Position numbers and translations under genes: made by a program. From Solidesulfovibrio carbinoliphilus subsp. oakridgensis (lineage in GTDB: Bacteria > Desulfobacterota > Desulfovibrionia > Desulfovibrionales > Desulfovibrionaceae), in assembly GCF_000177215.2 (NCBI RefSeq), contig NZ_CM001368.1, positions 1,426,001 to 1,490,000 of the forward strand: a stretch of 64,000 nt of DNA, written 5' to 3'. Under the pieces are notes generated by a model. The model was given only the letters and a program-made list of their open reading frames with translations. It was not told the origin of the DNA and did no database searches. Positions 55,139 through 64,000 of this stretch are shown here, one piece after another (the first letter of the stretch is position 1; each line of letters starts with the position of its first letter).

Positions 55139-55174
55139 AAGGTAGCTAGGGTTACTTAAACAATAAAAATATCT
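55139..55174 (+). promoter_or_regulatory. Predicted Cascade target of the mini-CRISPR guide
   Basis: AAG (55139-55141, the canonical type I-E PAM) is followed by GTAGCTAGGG. The guide starts GTAGCAAGGG, so positions 1-5 and 7-10 match and only position 6, unread by Cascade, differs. Past the seed 9 of 23 positions match. The site ends at the start of a possible downstream -35. Confidence 0.7.
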
Positions 55175-55203
55175 TGCGTGTTCCCAGAAAATAGCCTTAT
55201 ACG
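55174..55203 (+). promoter_or_regulatory. Possible promoter abutting the predicted Cascade target
   Basis: TTGCGT (55174-55179), 18-bp spacer, TATACG (55198-55203). It would start a transcript near 55210 that reads the 28-codon ORF and perhaps casA. Match to consensus is moderate. Confidence 0.35.
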
Positions 55204-55242
55204 AAAAACGCCTTCCACCAAAAAGCGCTCGGTGGAAGGCGT
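55204..55242 (-). terminator. Intrinsic terminator-like hairpin for a minus-strand transcript
   Basis: A perfect 12-bp stem, arms 55208-55219 (ACGCCTTCCACC) and 55231-55242 (GGTGGAAGGCGT), with an 11-nt loop. On the minus strand it is followed by TTTTC; on the plus strand there is no T run. No minus-strand gene is known to its right in the gap. Confidence 0.55.
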
Positions 55243-55342
55243 CTCCGCTCGGAGCTAATCCGAGGATAGTGTGGTAACTTCCTCATATTGCCATCTCCGG
55301 GCGAAGTCAATTTGGCTGCGCTAAACGTCATGGGAGAAAAAC

Positions 55343-55429
55343 ATGACCGCATACCGGAGAGCACGAGATCTTTTCATTGTGATTCTCATTTCTGACGACT
55401 TCAGTCTGATCCTGATCCTCATTTCATAA
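55343..55429 (+). CDS. Candidate 28-residue hydrophobic peptide in the cas3-casA gap
   Basis: ATG at 55343 with GGGAG six bases upstream. The peptide begins MTAYRRARDLF, and the remainder is nearly all Ile, Leu, Val and Phe apart from an SDDFS turn. This resembles the size and hydrophobicity of small membrane-active toxins of type I systems. The first codons include an arginine cluster (CGG AGA GCA CGA) with the rare AGA. It lies downstream of the predicted Cascade target and promoter, where a CRISPR-guarded toxin would be expected. No homologue is known to me. Confidence 0.45.
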   Translation: MTAYRRARDLFIVILISDDFSLILILIS

Positions 55430-55443
55430 GCGCTCTAACCGCC

Positions 55444-55485
55444 GCCAGCCCGGACGGGCACGCTCGTTTTGCCGTTCGGGCTGGC
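55444..55485. other. Long hairpin upstream of casA
   Basis: Arms GCCAGCCCG (55444-55452) and CGGGCTGGC (55477-55485), extended by an imperfect ACGGGCA/TGCCGT pairing inside. There is no T run on either strand. It could shape the casA leader or mark the 3' end of the small-ORF transcript. Confidence 0.45.
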
Positions 55486-55544
55486 ATCCGTCTTGATTCT
55501 CATGTACTCTTATAGAAAAACAAAACTCATGGAGCGAAACACCC

Positions 55545-57209
55545 ATGCCATCGTTCAATCTTCTGACGCAAGACTGGATTCCGGTTCGCCGGGTCGATGG
55601 GACGCGCCTGCGCATTCCGCCCTGGCGCATCACCGATCCCGGGGACGGGTCGCCCGGGCAGGCCATCGCCGACATCGACACGCCGCGCCCCGACTTCAAA
55701 GGGGCGTTGCTCGAACTGCTCATCGGCTTCGTCCAGACCGCCCTGCCGCCCACGGATAACCGAAAATGGCGACTCGGCTTGAGCGCCAACACGACCAACG
55801 AACCACATCTCGCCCCACCGGACTACGCACCCGCCGCCCTCAAGACCGCATTTGCGCCGCTCACCCCCTTCTTCAACCTCTTCGGCGACCGGCCGCGCTT
55901 CCTGCAAGACCTGACGCTGACCGAAGCCGAGGCCAAGGAGCCCTCTCCCATCGCGGCGCTGCTCATGGATTCGCCCGGGGAAAACGCCACCAAGTTCAAC
56001 AGCGATTTCTTCATCAAACGCGACCAGCCGCCCGACCGCCTGTGCCCGGCCTGCGCCGCAGCCGCACTCCATGCCCTGCAAACCTATGCGCCAAGCGGCG
56101 GAGCCGGCCACCGCGTCTCCCTGCGCGGCGGGGGACCGCTCACGACCCTCGTCATGCTTGACGACTCGCTCTGGAAAACTGTCTGGGCCAATGTGCTGCC
56201 ACTCGATGCGGCCAATGTCGAAGCCCTGCCGGCCAATCCCGCCGCCCTCCCGGGTGCGGTCTTCCCCTGGCTGGCCGTCACCCGCGACAGCACAGCCAAG
56301 GGCAGCGAGGTCCACCGCGAAGGGATGCACTTCCTGCACCACTACTGGGCCATGCCCCGACGCATCGTGCTCGATGCCGAAACCGACGAAACACCGTCGG
56401 CCTGCCCGGTGTGCGGCCAGCCAGGCAATGTCTTCGTGCGCCAATACCGGACCAAAAACTACGGGAACAACTACGGCAAAGGCTGGCAGCATCCTCTCAC
56501 CCCCTACCGCGACCAGGGGCCGGGCAAGGAAGCGCTTACCATCAAAGGCGAAAGCGAGGGGCGGGCCTACAACCAATGGCTCGGCTTCGTCTACGGAGCC
56601 ACGGACGACAAGAAGCCCGTCATCCCGGCCCGGGTCGTGACCCACTACCGGACAGGTTCGCCGCCCGGGCAGGAAACACCCGCCCGGCTGCGCACGTTCG
56701 GCTGGGACATGGACAACATGAAGGCCCGCAATTGGTGTGAAGGCGAGTATCCCATCCTCGACCTCAAGGGACGCGAGGCCAAGCGTTTCATTGGCGAGGT
56801 CGCGCCGCTGGTCAAGGCGGCGGAAGAAGCATGCAACAATCTGCGCAAAGCCGTCCATGAGGCGCTCTTTTCGGAAAAAGGCCCAAAGCCCAAACCCGAT
56901 GCAACCTTGCTGGCCCTGGTCGAAACCCGGTTCTGGGCCGAGACGGAGACTGCGTTTTACACCTCTGTGCGCTCGATTCTGGAGGCATCCGACGACGACG
57001 AGGAGGCGCGCTTGGGAATCGCGCTCGGCTGGCGCCGCACGCTCCTTGACGCCGTGGGGGCCATCTTCGCCGCCGTGGCCGAGGACGGTGGCACGACGCC
57101 GCGAAAGACCCGGCAAATCTATGCGGCGCTCAACCGGATGCGGGGCTACACCTTTGGCAGTTGCTCGAAGATCCTTGGCATCGCAACCCAAAAGGAGGCG
57201 AAATCGTGA
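55545..57209 (+). CDS. casA: Cascade large subunit Cas8e (CasA/Cse1)
   Basis: A 554-residue large subunit of type I-E Cascade that reads the PAM and recruits Cas3. It begins MPSFNLLTQDWIPVRRVDG, typical of Cse1, and continues with DFKGALLELLIGFVQTALPP. A zinc-like CPxC pair appears as CPACAAAAL and CPVCGQPGN. The C-terminus forms a helical bundle (about 400-550). GGAG lies about ten bases before the ATG. The stop overlaps the casB start by one base (TGATG). Confidence 0.95.
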   Translation: MPSFNLLTQDWIPVRRVDGTRLRIPPWRITDPGDGSPGQAIADIDTPRPDFKGALLELLIGFVQTALPPTDNRKWRLGLSANTTNEPHLAPPDYAPAALKTAFAPLTPFFNLFGDRPRFLQDLTLTEAEAKEPSPIAALLMDSPGENATKFNSDFFIKRDQPPDRLCPACAAAALHALQTYAPSGGAGHRVSLRGGGPLTTLVMLDDSLWKTVWANVLPLDAANVEALPANPAALPGAVFPWLAVTRDSTAKGSEVHREGMHFLHHYWAMPRRIVLDAETDETPSACPVCGQPGNVFVRQYRTKNYGNNYGKGWQHPLTPYRDQGPGKEALTIKGESEGRAYNQWLGFVYGATDDKKPVIPARVVTHYRTGSPPGQETPARLRTFGWDMDNMKARNWCEGEYPILDLKGREAKRFIGEVAPLVKAAEEACNNLRKAVHEALFSEKGPKPKPDATLLALVETRFWAETETAFYTSVRSILEASDDDEEARLGIALGWRRTLLDAVGAIFAAVAEDGGTTPRKTRQIYAALNRMRGYTFGSCSKILGIATQKEAKS

Positions 57210-57730
57210 TGACGCTCAAATCCCTGCTCTACGGCACCGAGCCGCCAAGCGCCGCCTTTTGGGCCGTGCTGCGTAAATGGTGGGAGAGCCTCGACGCCAA
57301 CCGGGGAGCCAGGGCCAGACTGCGCCGGGCCAAGACCCCGGACGAGGTGTTTGTCTCGCCGGATTACCAGCGCAGCCTGCTGCCGCTCCTTAAAACTGCC
57401 GGCATCGAGCTGACGCCGCAAGACGCCGCCAAATTTGCCCGGGCCGTGGGCGTGCTCGCCCATGTACGCACGCTGCTGCCCGAAGGGCACTTCGCCCGCC
57501 AGCTTGCCCCGGCCGACCCGGGCCAGGAATCCGTGCGCGACCCGCGCTTTAAAAAGCTCCTTGCCACCACCGACCCGGACGACCTGTTCCTCATGCTGCG
57601 CCGACTGGTCGCCTATCTCGGCGGCACGGCCGAGTTGCGCAGTCTCGTGACCGGAGCGTCCGACTGGACCGACAAGACCCGCCGCGCCTGGGCCATCCAA
57701 TACTACGTCAACCGCTCTGCCAAAAAATAA
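57209..57730 (+). CDS. casB: Cascade small subunit Cse2 (CasB)
   Basis: A 173-residue, basic, helical protein of the Cse2 family, present as a dimer in Cascade and stabilising the displaced DNA strand. Seen: FWAVLRKWWESLDANRGARARLRRAKTPDEVF (interrupted by variable residues), RDPRFKKLLA and the KTRRAWAIQYY end. AGGAGG lies upstream; the ATG shares a base with the casA stop. Confidence 0.93.
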   Translation: MTLKSLLYGTEPPSAAFWAVLRKWWESLDANRGARARLRRAKTPDEVFVSPDYQRSLLPLLKTAGIELTPQDAAKFARAVGVLAHVRTLLPEGHFARQLAPADPGQESVRDPRFKKLLATTDPDDLFLMLRRLVAYLGGTAELRSLVTGASDWTDKTRRAWAIQYYVNRSAKK

Positions 57731-57743
57731 GGGAGAAATCGCC

Positions 57744-58901
57744 ATGTCCCGATTCATCCAGCTCCATATCCTGACCAGCTACCCGGCCGCCAATCTCAAC
57801 CGCGACGACCTGGGCGCGCCCAAATCCATGCGCTTTGGCGAGGCCAATCGCCTGCGCGTTTCCTCCCAGAGCCTCAAACGCGCCTGGCGCACCTCGGATG
57901 TCTTCAAGGCGACGCTTGGCGCGGACCACCTCGGGGTGCGCACCAAGGAACTCGGCCGCAAGGTCTTTTGCGCCCTGACCCAGGGGGCCAGCCTCGACGC
58001 CGTGTGGGATGCTCCCGACGCCACCGGCACCCTGGCCGCGCTCAAAGAAAAGACAGCGGCGGAAATCGCCCGGACCATTGCCGGGGTTTTCGGCAAAATC
58101 AAAAAGGAAGCCGACGCCAAAGCTGAAAAGGACGCTGACCCGGTCAAAAAACGCAAGGAGCTGCTCGACTCCCTGGAGATCGAACAGCTGGCCCATGTCA
58201 GCCAGGAAGAACGCCGCGCCGTGGCCGCACTGACCGAGGCCTGCCGCGATGCGGGCAAAGCCCCGGACGCCAACGCGCTGAATCTGCTTCGCAGCGACGC
58301 CAAGGCCGCCGACATCGCCATGTTCGGCCGCATGCTGGCCGCCAGCGCACGCTTTAACGTCGAGGCCGCCGTCCAGGTGGCCCACGCCGTCACCGTGCAC
58401 CGGGCCGTGGCCGAGGACGACTTTTTTACCGCCGTCGACGACCTCAACCGCGACGACGCCGGAGCCGGCCATATGGGCGTCTCGGAATTCGGGGCCGGCG
58501 TTTATTACCTCTATCTGTGCATCGACCGGGCGCTGTTGGCCGAAAATCTCGGGGGCGACGAGGCGCTGGTCCAAAAGGCCCTGACGGCGCTCACCACCGC
58601 CGCCTGCACCGTCGCCCCCACCGGCAAACAGGCCAGCTACGCTTCTCGGGCCTATGCCTGCTTCGCCCTGGCCGAAAAAGGCGACGACACGCCGCGAAAC
58701 CTCTCCCTGGCCTTCCTCAAGCCCGTGGGCGAGAGAGAAGAAGAACGCGACGGCCATCTCGGCAAAACAGCCATCGCCGAATTACTCAAAACCAAAGCTA
58801 AAATGGACAAGGTCTACGGCCAGACCCTTGCGGATACCTCCTTCAACGTCTTCGACGGAAAAGGCACCTTGGCCGAACTGGCTGCCTTCGTGGCGGAGTA
58901 G
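57744..58901 (+). CDS. casC: Cascade backbone subunit Cas7e (CasC/Cse4)
   Basis: A 385-residue RAMP-fold backbone protein, six copies of which coat the guide RNA. Signature: LHILTSYPAANLNRDDLG, PKSMRFGEANRLRVSSQS and LKRAWRTSDVF. GGGAG lies before the ATG, 13 nt after the casB stop. Confidence 0.95.
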   Translation: MSRFIQLHILTSYPAANLNRDDLGAPKSMRFGEANRLRVSSQSLKRAWRTSDVFKATLGADHLGVRTKELGRKVFCALTQGASLDAVWDAPDATGTLAALKEKTAAEIARTIAGVFGKIKKEADAKAEKDADPVKKRKELLDSLEIEQLAHVSQEERRAVAALTEACRDAGKAPDANALNLLRSDAKAADIAMFGRMLAASARFNVEAAVQVAHAVTVHRAVAEDDFFTAVDDLNRDDAGAGHMGVSEFGAGVYYLYLCIDRALLAENLGGDEALVQKALTALTTAACTVAPTGKQASYASRAYACFALAEKGDDTPRNLSLAFLKPVGEREEERDGHLGKTAIAELLKTKAKMDKVYGQTLADTSFNVFDGKGTLAELAAFVAE

Positions 58902-58904
58902 CCC

Positions 58905-59705
58905 ATGGCCCGATACCTCATCTTCCAACTCTACGGGATGCTGGCGGCCTACGGACTCGTGGCCGTGGGTGAAGTGCGTTTAAGCGCCGGCCACCCCACG
59001 CGTTCGGCTGTCTTCGGGTTGCTGGCCGCCTGCCTGGGCATTCGCCGCCACGAGGAGGCGCGGCTGGCCGCCCTGTCCGGCGGTTATGCCCTGGCCGTGC
59101 GGGTGGACGCGCCCGGCACGTCGCTGCTCGATTACCACACCATCCAGACGCCGCCGGAGAAAAGCAAACGCATCTACCGCACCCGCGCCGACGAACTGGG
59201 CGGGCTGCTCGGCATCGACGAACCGCCCTATACCGTCCTGTCCCGGCGGGGCTATCTCTGCGACGCCCACTTCACGGCCTGTCTGACCCCGGCCGCCGCG
59301 CCCCCGACCGACGCGACCCCGCCGCATACGCTGGAAGCACTGGCCGAGGCGCTGCGCCGGCCGGTCTTGACCCCCTACCTCGGCCGCAAAAGCTGTCCGC
59401 CGTCCCTCCCCTTCCATCCGCGCCTCGGGGAATACGACAGCCTGGAAGCGGCGCTGGCCGATTATCCGCTGGAGAAACTGGCTTTCCCGGCCGGGCTCAA
59501 ACCCCACGATCCGGCCGTCGTCTTTGCTGACGAGGACGAAGCAATCACCCCCGCCACGGTGACCAGCCGGCCTCTTGTGCGGGACCGCACCGTGCAGCAC
59601 GGCCGCCGGCTCTTTGAAGAACGCCGGGGCGTTTGCGGCGTGACCGCGCCCGGCGTTGTCGCGCCCCGGGGCAGGGACAAGGAGGCCGGCCATGTTCCTC
59701 ACTAA
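58905..59705 (+). CDS. casD: Cascade subunit Cas5e (CasD)
   Basis: A 266-residue RAMP protein that caps the 5' handle of the crRNA. It begins MARYLIFQLYGMLAAYGLVAVGEVRLSAGHPTRSAVFGLLAACLGIRR when read in pieces, the expected Cas5e start with the GH-PTRSAV/LGLL motif. It starts 3 nt after the casC stop and overlaps casE by 14 nt. Confidence 0.94.
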   Translation: MARYLIFQLYGMLAAYGLVAVGEVRLSAGHPTRSAVFGLLAACLGIRRHEEARLAALSGGYALAVRVDAPGTSLLDYHTIQTPPEKSKRIYRTRADELGGLLGIDEPPYTVLSRRGYLCDAHFTACLTPAAAPPTDATPPHTLEALAEALRRPVLTPYLGRKSCPPSLPFHPRLGEYDSLEAALADYPLEKLAFPAGLKPHDPAVVFADEDEAITPATVTSRPLVRDRTVQHGRRLFEERRGVCGVTAPGVVAPRGRDKEAGHVPH

Positions 59706-60327
59706 GCTCAAACTGCGTTCCAAAGAGGCCATTTTCAAAAACGTCTACGACGCGCATCAGGCCCTGTGGGAGCTTTTCGCCGACAGGCCGGATCGCAAGC
59801 GCGATTTCCTGTTCCGGGAAATCGACGCCGAGAACTATCTGGCCCTCTCGGCCCGGGAACCTGTTGACCACAAGGGCGTGTGGCGCATGGCCGTCAAACC
59901 GTATGCACCAAAACTGGCCGCAGGCGACAGGCTCTATGTCTCGCTGCGGGCCAATGCCGTGGTCAAGCGCAAGGGGGCCGACGGCAAGCAAGACCGTTTC
60001 GACGTGGTCCAGGACGCACGCAAACCCTATAAGGAACGCGGCGAGGAGCCGCCGCCGCGTGCCTGGCTCGCTCAGGAATACGGGACGCGTTGGCTGCTCA
60101 AGCGCCAGGATGACCTGGGACTTTGTTTCGAGGATTCGAGTCTTGTGGTCGAAAGCTATGCGCTGCGCCGGTATTGGCGCGACGGCCACGAAGTCAAATT
60201 CGGCACCCTGGATTTCGCCGGGTTCGCCGAGGTTTGTGATGCGGACAAGGCGCTCGATGCCCTGCGAAACGGCATCGGTCCTGCCAAGGGATTCGGCTGC
60301 GGGCTTGTGCTCGCCCGGAGGGCGTAG
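59692..60327 (+). CDS. casE: crRNA endoribonuclease Cas6e (CasE/Cse3)
   Basis: A 211-residue RAMP endoribonuclease that cuts each repeat at the base of its hairpin and stays bound. Seen: the N-terminal strand MFLTKLKL, a conserved His near residue 22 (YDAHQALWELF) expected to be catalytic, and the glycine-rich C-terminal loop AKGFGCGLVLARR. AAGGAGG lies before the ATG, inside the casD end. The compensated stems at 55044-55134 would be its substrates too. Confidence 0.94.
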   Translation: MFLTKLKLRSKEAIFKNVYDAHQALWELFADRPDRKRDFLFREIDAENYLALSAREPVDHKGVWRMAVKPYAPKLAAGDRLYVSLRANAVVKRKGADGKQDRFDVVQDARKPYKERGEEPPPRAWLAQEYGTRWLLKRQDDLGLCFEDSSLVVESYALRRYWRDGHEVKFGTLDFAGFAEVCDADKALDALRNGIGPAKGFGCGLVLARRA

Positions 60328-60329
60328 GC

Positions 60330-61521
<1,192 letters not shown>

Positions 61522-61612
61522 CCCACTTTTTTCATTGACAATTCAGAAAGTGTATTCTGGTGGATTTCAGGGCATTGAAAAATGCCGGTAAAATCAGCAT
61601 ACTGCCATACCA
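61522..61612 (+). promoter_or_regulatory. CRISPR leader
   Basis: A 91-bp AT-richer stretch between cas2 and the first repeat. It contains TTGACA (61535-61540), the same TTGACAA found upstream of the mini-CRISPR, and a perfect hairpin GGCATT-GAAA-AATGCC (61571-61586). A TAAAAT (61589-61594) could be a -10, though no -35 is correctly spaced to it. Leader position and repeat orientation indicate plus-strand transcription. Confidence 0.75.
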
Positions 61613-64000
61613 GTGTTCCCCGCAGGCGCGGGGATGATCCGATTTCGGTCCGGCACGTCTTCCGGGGCTGCCCGTGTTCCCCGCAGGCGCGGGGATGATC
61701 CGTCTGCATATCGCAAATCATTCCAAAGCATCCGGTGTTCCCCGCAGGCGCGGGGATGATCCGATCTATCTATCTCTCTTGAGGCCATCCAGGCCGTGTT
61801 CCCCGCAGGCGCGGGGATGATCCGTTTGCCGCAGCGGCAGACTACGTTGGCATGTCGTGTTCCCCGCAGGCGCGGGGATGATCCGAGCATCACCGGGGAT
61901 GATGTCAACTACTATGCGTGTTCCCCGCAGGCGCGGGGATGATCCGGGCATGTGGCGAGATAGCCCCAAGCCGGCCGGGTGTTCCCCGCAGGCGCGGGGA
62001 TGATCCGAGCTGAAACCCCGTGGTTATCTGATTTCTCTGATGTGTTCCCCGCAGGCGCGGGGATGATCCGCCTGCCGTACCTCGTCGAGGTAGGCTTGGC
62101 CAGTGTTCCCCGCAGGCGCGGGGATGATCCGACCAGCCTTTCCGCCTCATCAAGATCTCGGCCGTGTTCCCCGCAGGCGCGGGGATGATCCGGTCGAACT
62201 GGCGACGACGACCGAGGTACAGACGTGTTCCCCGCAGGCGCGGGGATGATCCGATCATTTCCGTGGAGCTGGAAATCCCGATTATGTGTTCCCCGCAGGC
62301 GCGGGGATGATCCGTCACAAAACCCCAACAGCGCCACGGGGAACGCGTGTTCCCCGCAGGCGCGGGGATGATCCGATCATGTCGCCTTCTATGATGGTCG
62401 GTTCCATGTGTTCCCCGCAGGCGCGGGGATGATCCGGGCCGAATGTCCCGAGCCCGTCGTCGTCACTGGTGTTCCCCGCAGGCGCGGGGATGATCCGTCC
62501 TCTCGCCAGGCGAAGCAAGGATGATTTTGGTGTTCCCCGCAGGCGCGGGGATGATCCGGCGGATAATGGAATTTGCGTGCATCGACCTGAGTGTTCCCCG
62601 CAGGCGCGGGGATGATCCGATCGCGGACACGATTTGGGAGGTGGCGGAGGGGTGTTCCCCGCAGGCGCGGGGATGATCCGCTGGCTCGGCTGGAACGCCG
62701 GCTGGACGGGAGGTGTTCCCCGCAGGCGCGGGGATGATCCGTCATCTCCCCGCACGTAAGCGGTGGGCGTCCAGTGTTCCCCGCAGGCGCGGGGATGATC
62801 CGGTAGGGATGATATCGCGTGGCTATTTGAAACAGTGTTCCCCGCAGGCGCGGGGATGATCCGCGACCTGGAACTTGTGGTATTCTGTTTCGGTGGTGTT
62901 CCCCGCAGGCGCGGGGATGATCCGGCGACGCACGGCCCGGGTCGGCCGCAGCCCTAGTGTTCCCCGCAGGCGCGGAGATGATCCGTCGGCTCCTTCCGTG
63001 TTGAGTGAGGCCGCAAAGTGTTCCCCGCAGGCGCGGGGATGATCCGGCAACGGGCGAGTCACGGCAAAATCTAGGGTCGTGTTCCCCGCAGGCGCGGGGA
63101 TGATCCGGCGGGTGGTTTGCGCAAGTCCCATGCGGCCCCGTGTTCCCCGCAGGCGCGGGGATGATCCGGCCAGAGGGTCGAAGGAGAGCCGGCCGACCAG
63201 GTGTTCCCCGCAGGCGCGGGGATGATCCGTATTACGGCCAGGGCATCGGCCAGCCGTTGACGTGTTCCCCGCAGGCGCGGGGATGATCCGCGTCAGCAGG
63301 CCGTGACCGAGCAGACCGAGCAGTGTTCCCCGCAGGCGCGGGGATGATCCGTGCAACGTTGACCCCGGCTTTGCCTGCGTGTGGTGTTCCCCGCAGGCGC
63401 GGGGATGATCCGTGCGCCGCCGTGCCCTCGTCGGCGTAGACCGAGTGTTCCCCGCAGGCGCGGGGATGATCCGGCGAGCCCAGGACTTCTTTGTCCGCGA
63501 TTTGCGTGTTCCCCGCAGGCGCGGGGATGATCCATCCTGGATGTCCTCGACGACGGGAAGAAGTTCGTGTTCCCCGCAGGCGCGGGGATGATCCGTGATC
63601 GTTGTCGCCATCAAGCGGGACGGCTCTGTGTTCCCCGCAGGCGCGGGGATGATCCGGTGGACCAGGTCTTCTGCCGAAGCCGGTGTGCGTGTTCCCCGCA
63701 GGCGCGGGGATGATCCGACGGCGACGACAACGGCCGCGCTGTCCCCGGCGTGTTCCCCGCAGGCGCGGGGATGATCCGGTGGATGGGGAGATCTCCCGGG
63801 ACTTGGCCCGGTGTTCCCCGCAGGCGCGGGGATGATCCGTCAATTGTTGCGCCGTTTTCCCGACCCCACATGTGTTCCCCGCAGGCGCGGGGATGATCCG
63901 GCGGAAGCCGAATGCGACCAGTTGGAACGCCTGTGTTCCCCGCAGGCGCGGGGATGATCCGGCTACCCGATCATTTTCGCGGGGGAACTGCTCGTGTTCC
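61613..64000 (+). CRISPR. Type I-E CRISPR array (39 full repeats, truncated at window edge)
   Basis: The 29-nt repeat begins GTGTTCC, has stem CCCCGC/GCGGGG around loop AGGC, and ends ATGATCCG. I count 39 complete repeats plus 7 nt of a fortieth at the right edge. All spacers are 32 nt except the seventh (62008-62041), which is 34 nt. Repeat 23 (62957) has G20 changed to A and repeat 32 (63506) has its last G changed to A; the rest look identical. No spacer looks duplicated by eye. The low divergence indicates an active or recently active array. Confidence 0.98.

Noticed and set aside
55330-55395. A 21-codon ORF starting at 55330 that overlaps the hydrophobic ORF
   Set aside because: It lacks a ribosome binding site of its own, and the GGGAG lying just inside it serves the ATG at 55343 better.
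55424-55798. Minus-strand 124-codon frame spanning the casA start
   Set aside because: It is mostly the antisense of casA codons and has no recognisable protein features.

Overview
The window reads as a chromosome segment of a high-GC sulfate-reducing delta-proteobacterium of the Desulfovibrio/Solidesulfovibrio type. The grounds are a complete quinone reductase complex operon (qrcABCD), an ATP-sulfurylase-like/APS-kinase fusion, a large CheA-type chemotaxis operon, and very GC-rich coding sequence with strong G/C third-position bias. The assignment is inferred from gene content, not from a marker gene.

Layout. 1-5.9 kb: a glycosyltransferase-like gene cut by the window edge, hyuA-type hydantoinase/oxoprolinase, isocitrate dehydrogenase, an M23 endopeptidase and a 3D-domain protein. 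5.9-19 kb, all on the minus strand: a polyprenyl-phosphate sugar transferase; qrcABCD, which passes electrons from periplasmic cytochrome c3 to menaquinone; manC and rfbC for polysaccharide precursors; and three overlapping or close genes for Fe-S-related proteins (RACo-like ferredoxin/ASKHA protein, Rsm22-like methyltransferase, lipoyl synthase). 19-30 kb: an NlpC/P60 lipoprotein, an L,D-transpeptidase, an AT-rich foreign nucleotide-cyclase gene, an MBL hydrolase, an acyltransferase, a LOG-like protein, an HDOD protein and the sulfurylase/APS-kinase fusion. 30-41.6 kb: trpS, an M50 peptidase, an orphan receiver and a chemotaxis operon (cheB, HEAT-repeat protein, cheR, parA, cheW, cheY, cheA). 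41.7-51.8 kb: tRNA-Pro, copA, a LysM/TPR protein, an EamA transporter and the khpB-yidC-yidD-rnpA-rpmH cluster.

51.9-64 kb: tRNA-fMet, then a complete type I-E CRISPR-Cas locus (cas3, casA-E, cas1, cas2) and a CRISPR array of 39 full repeats that runs off the right edge.

The most interesting part is the roughly 600-bp gap between cas3 and casA. It holds a sigma70-like promoter followed by two diverged copies of the array repeat. Their hairpin arms are preserved by compensatory changes, and they flank one 33-nt spacer-like segment. The first ten bases of that segment match a site about 36 bp further downstream at every position except number 6, which type I-E Cascade does not read. The site is preceded by a canonical AAG PAM. 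Farther along lies a 28-codon ORF for a hydrophobic peptide with a good ribosome binding site. This looks like a CreTA- or CreR-type module: a crRNA-like guide that uses Cascade to repress a toxin or the cas operon itself. A second unusual arrangement is rpmH nested entirely inside rnpA, with start codons 4 nt apart, as reported for Thermus.

Four copies of a GC-rich intergenic element with inverted ends (GCCTCCGGCGGCC / GGCCGCCGGAGGC) are scattered through the window.
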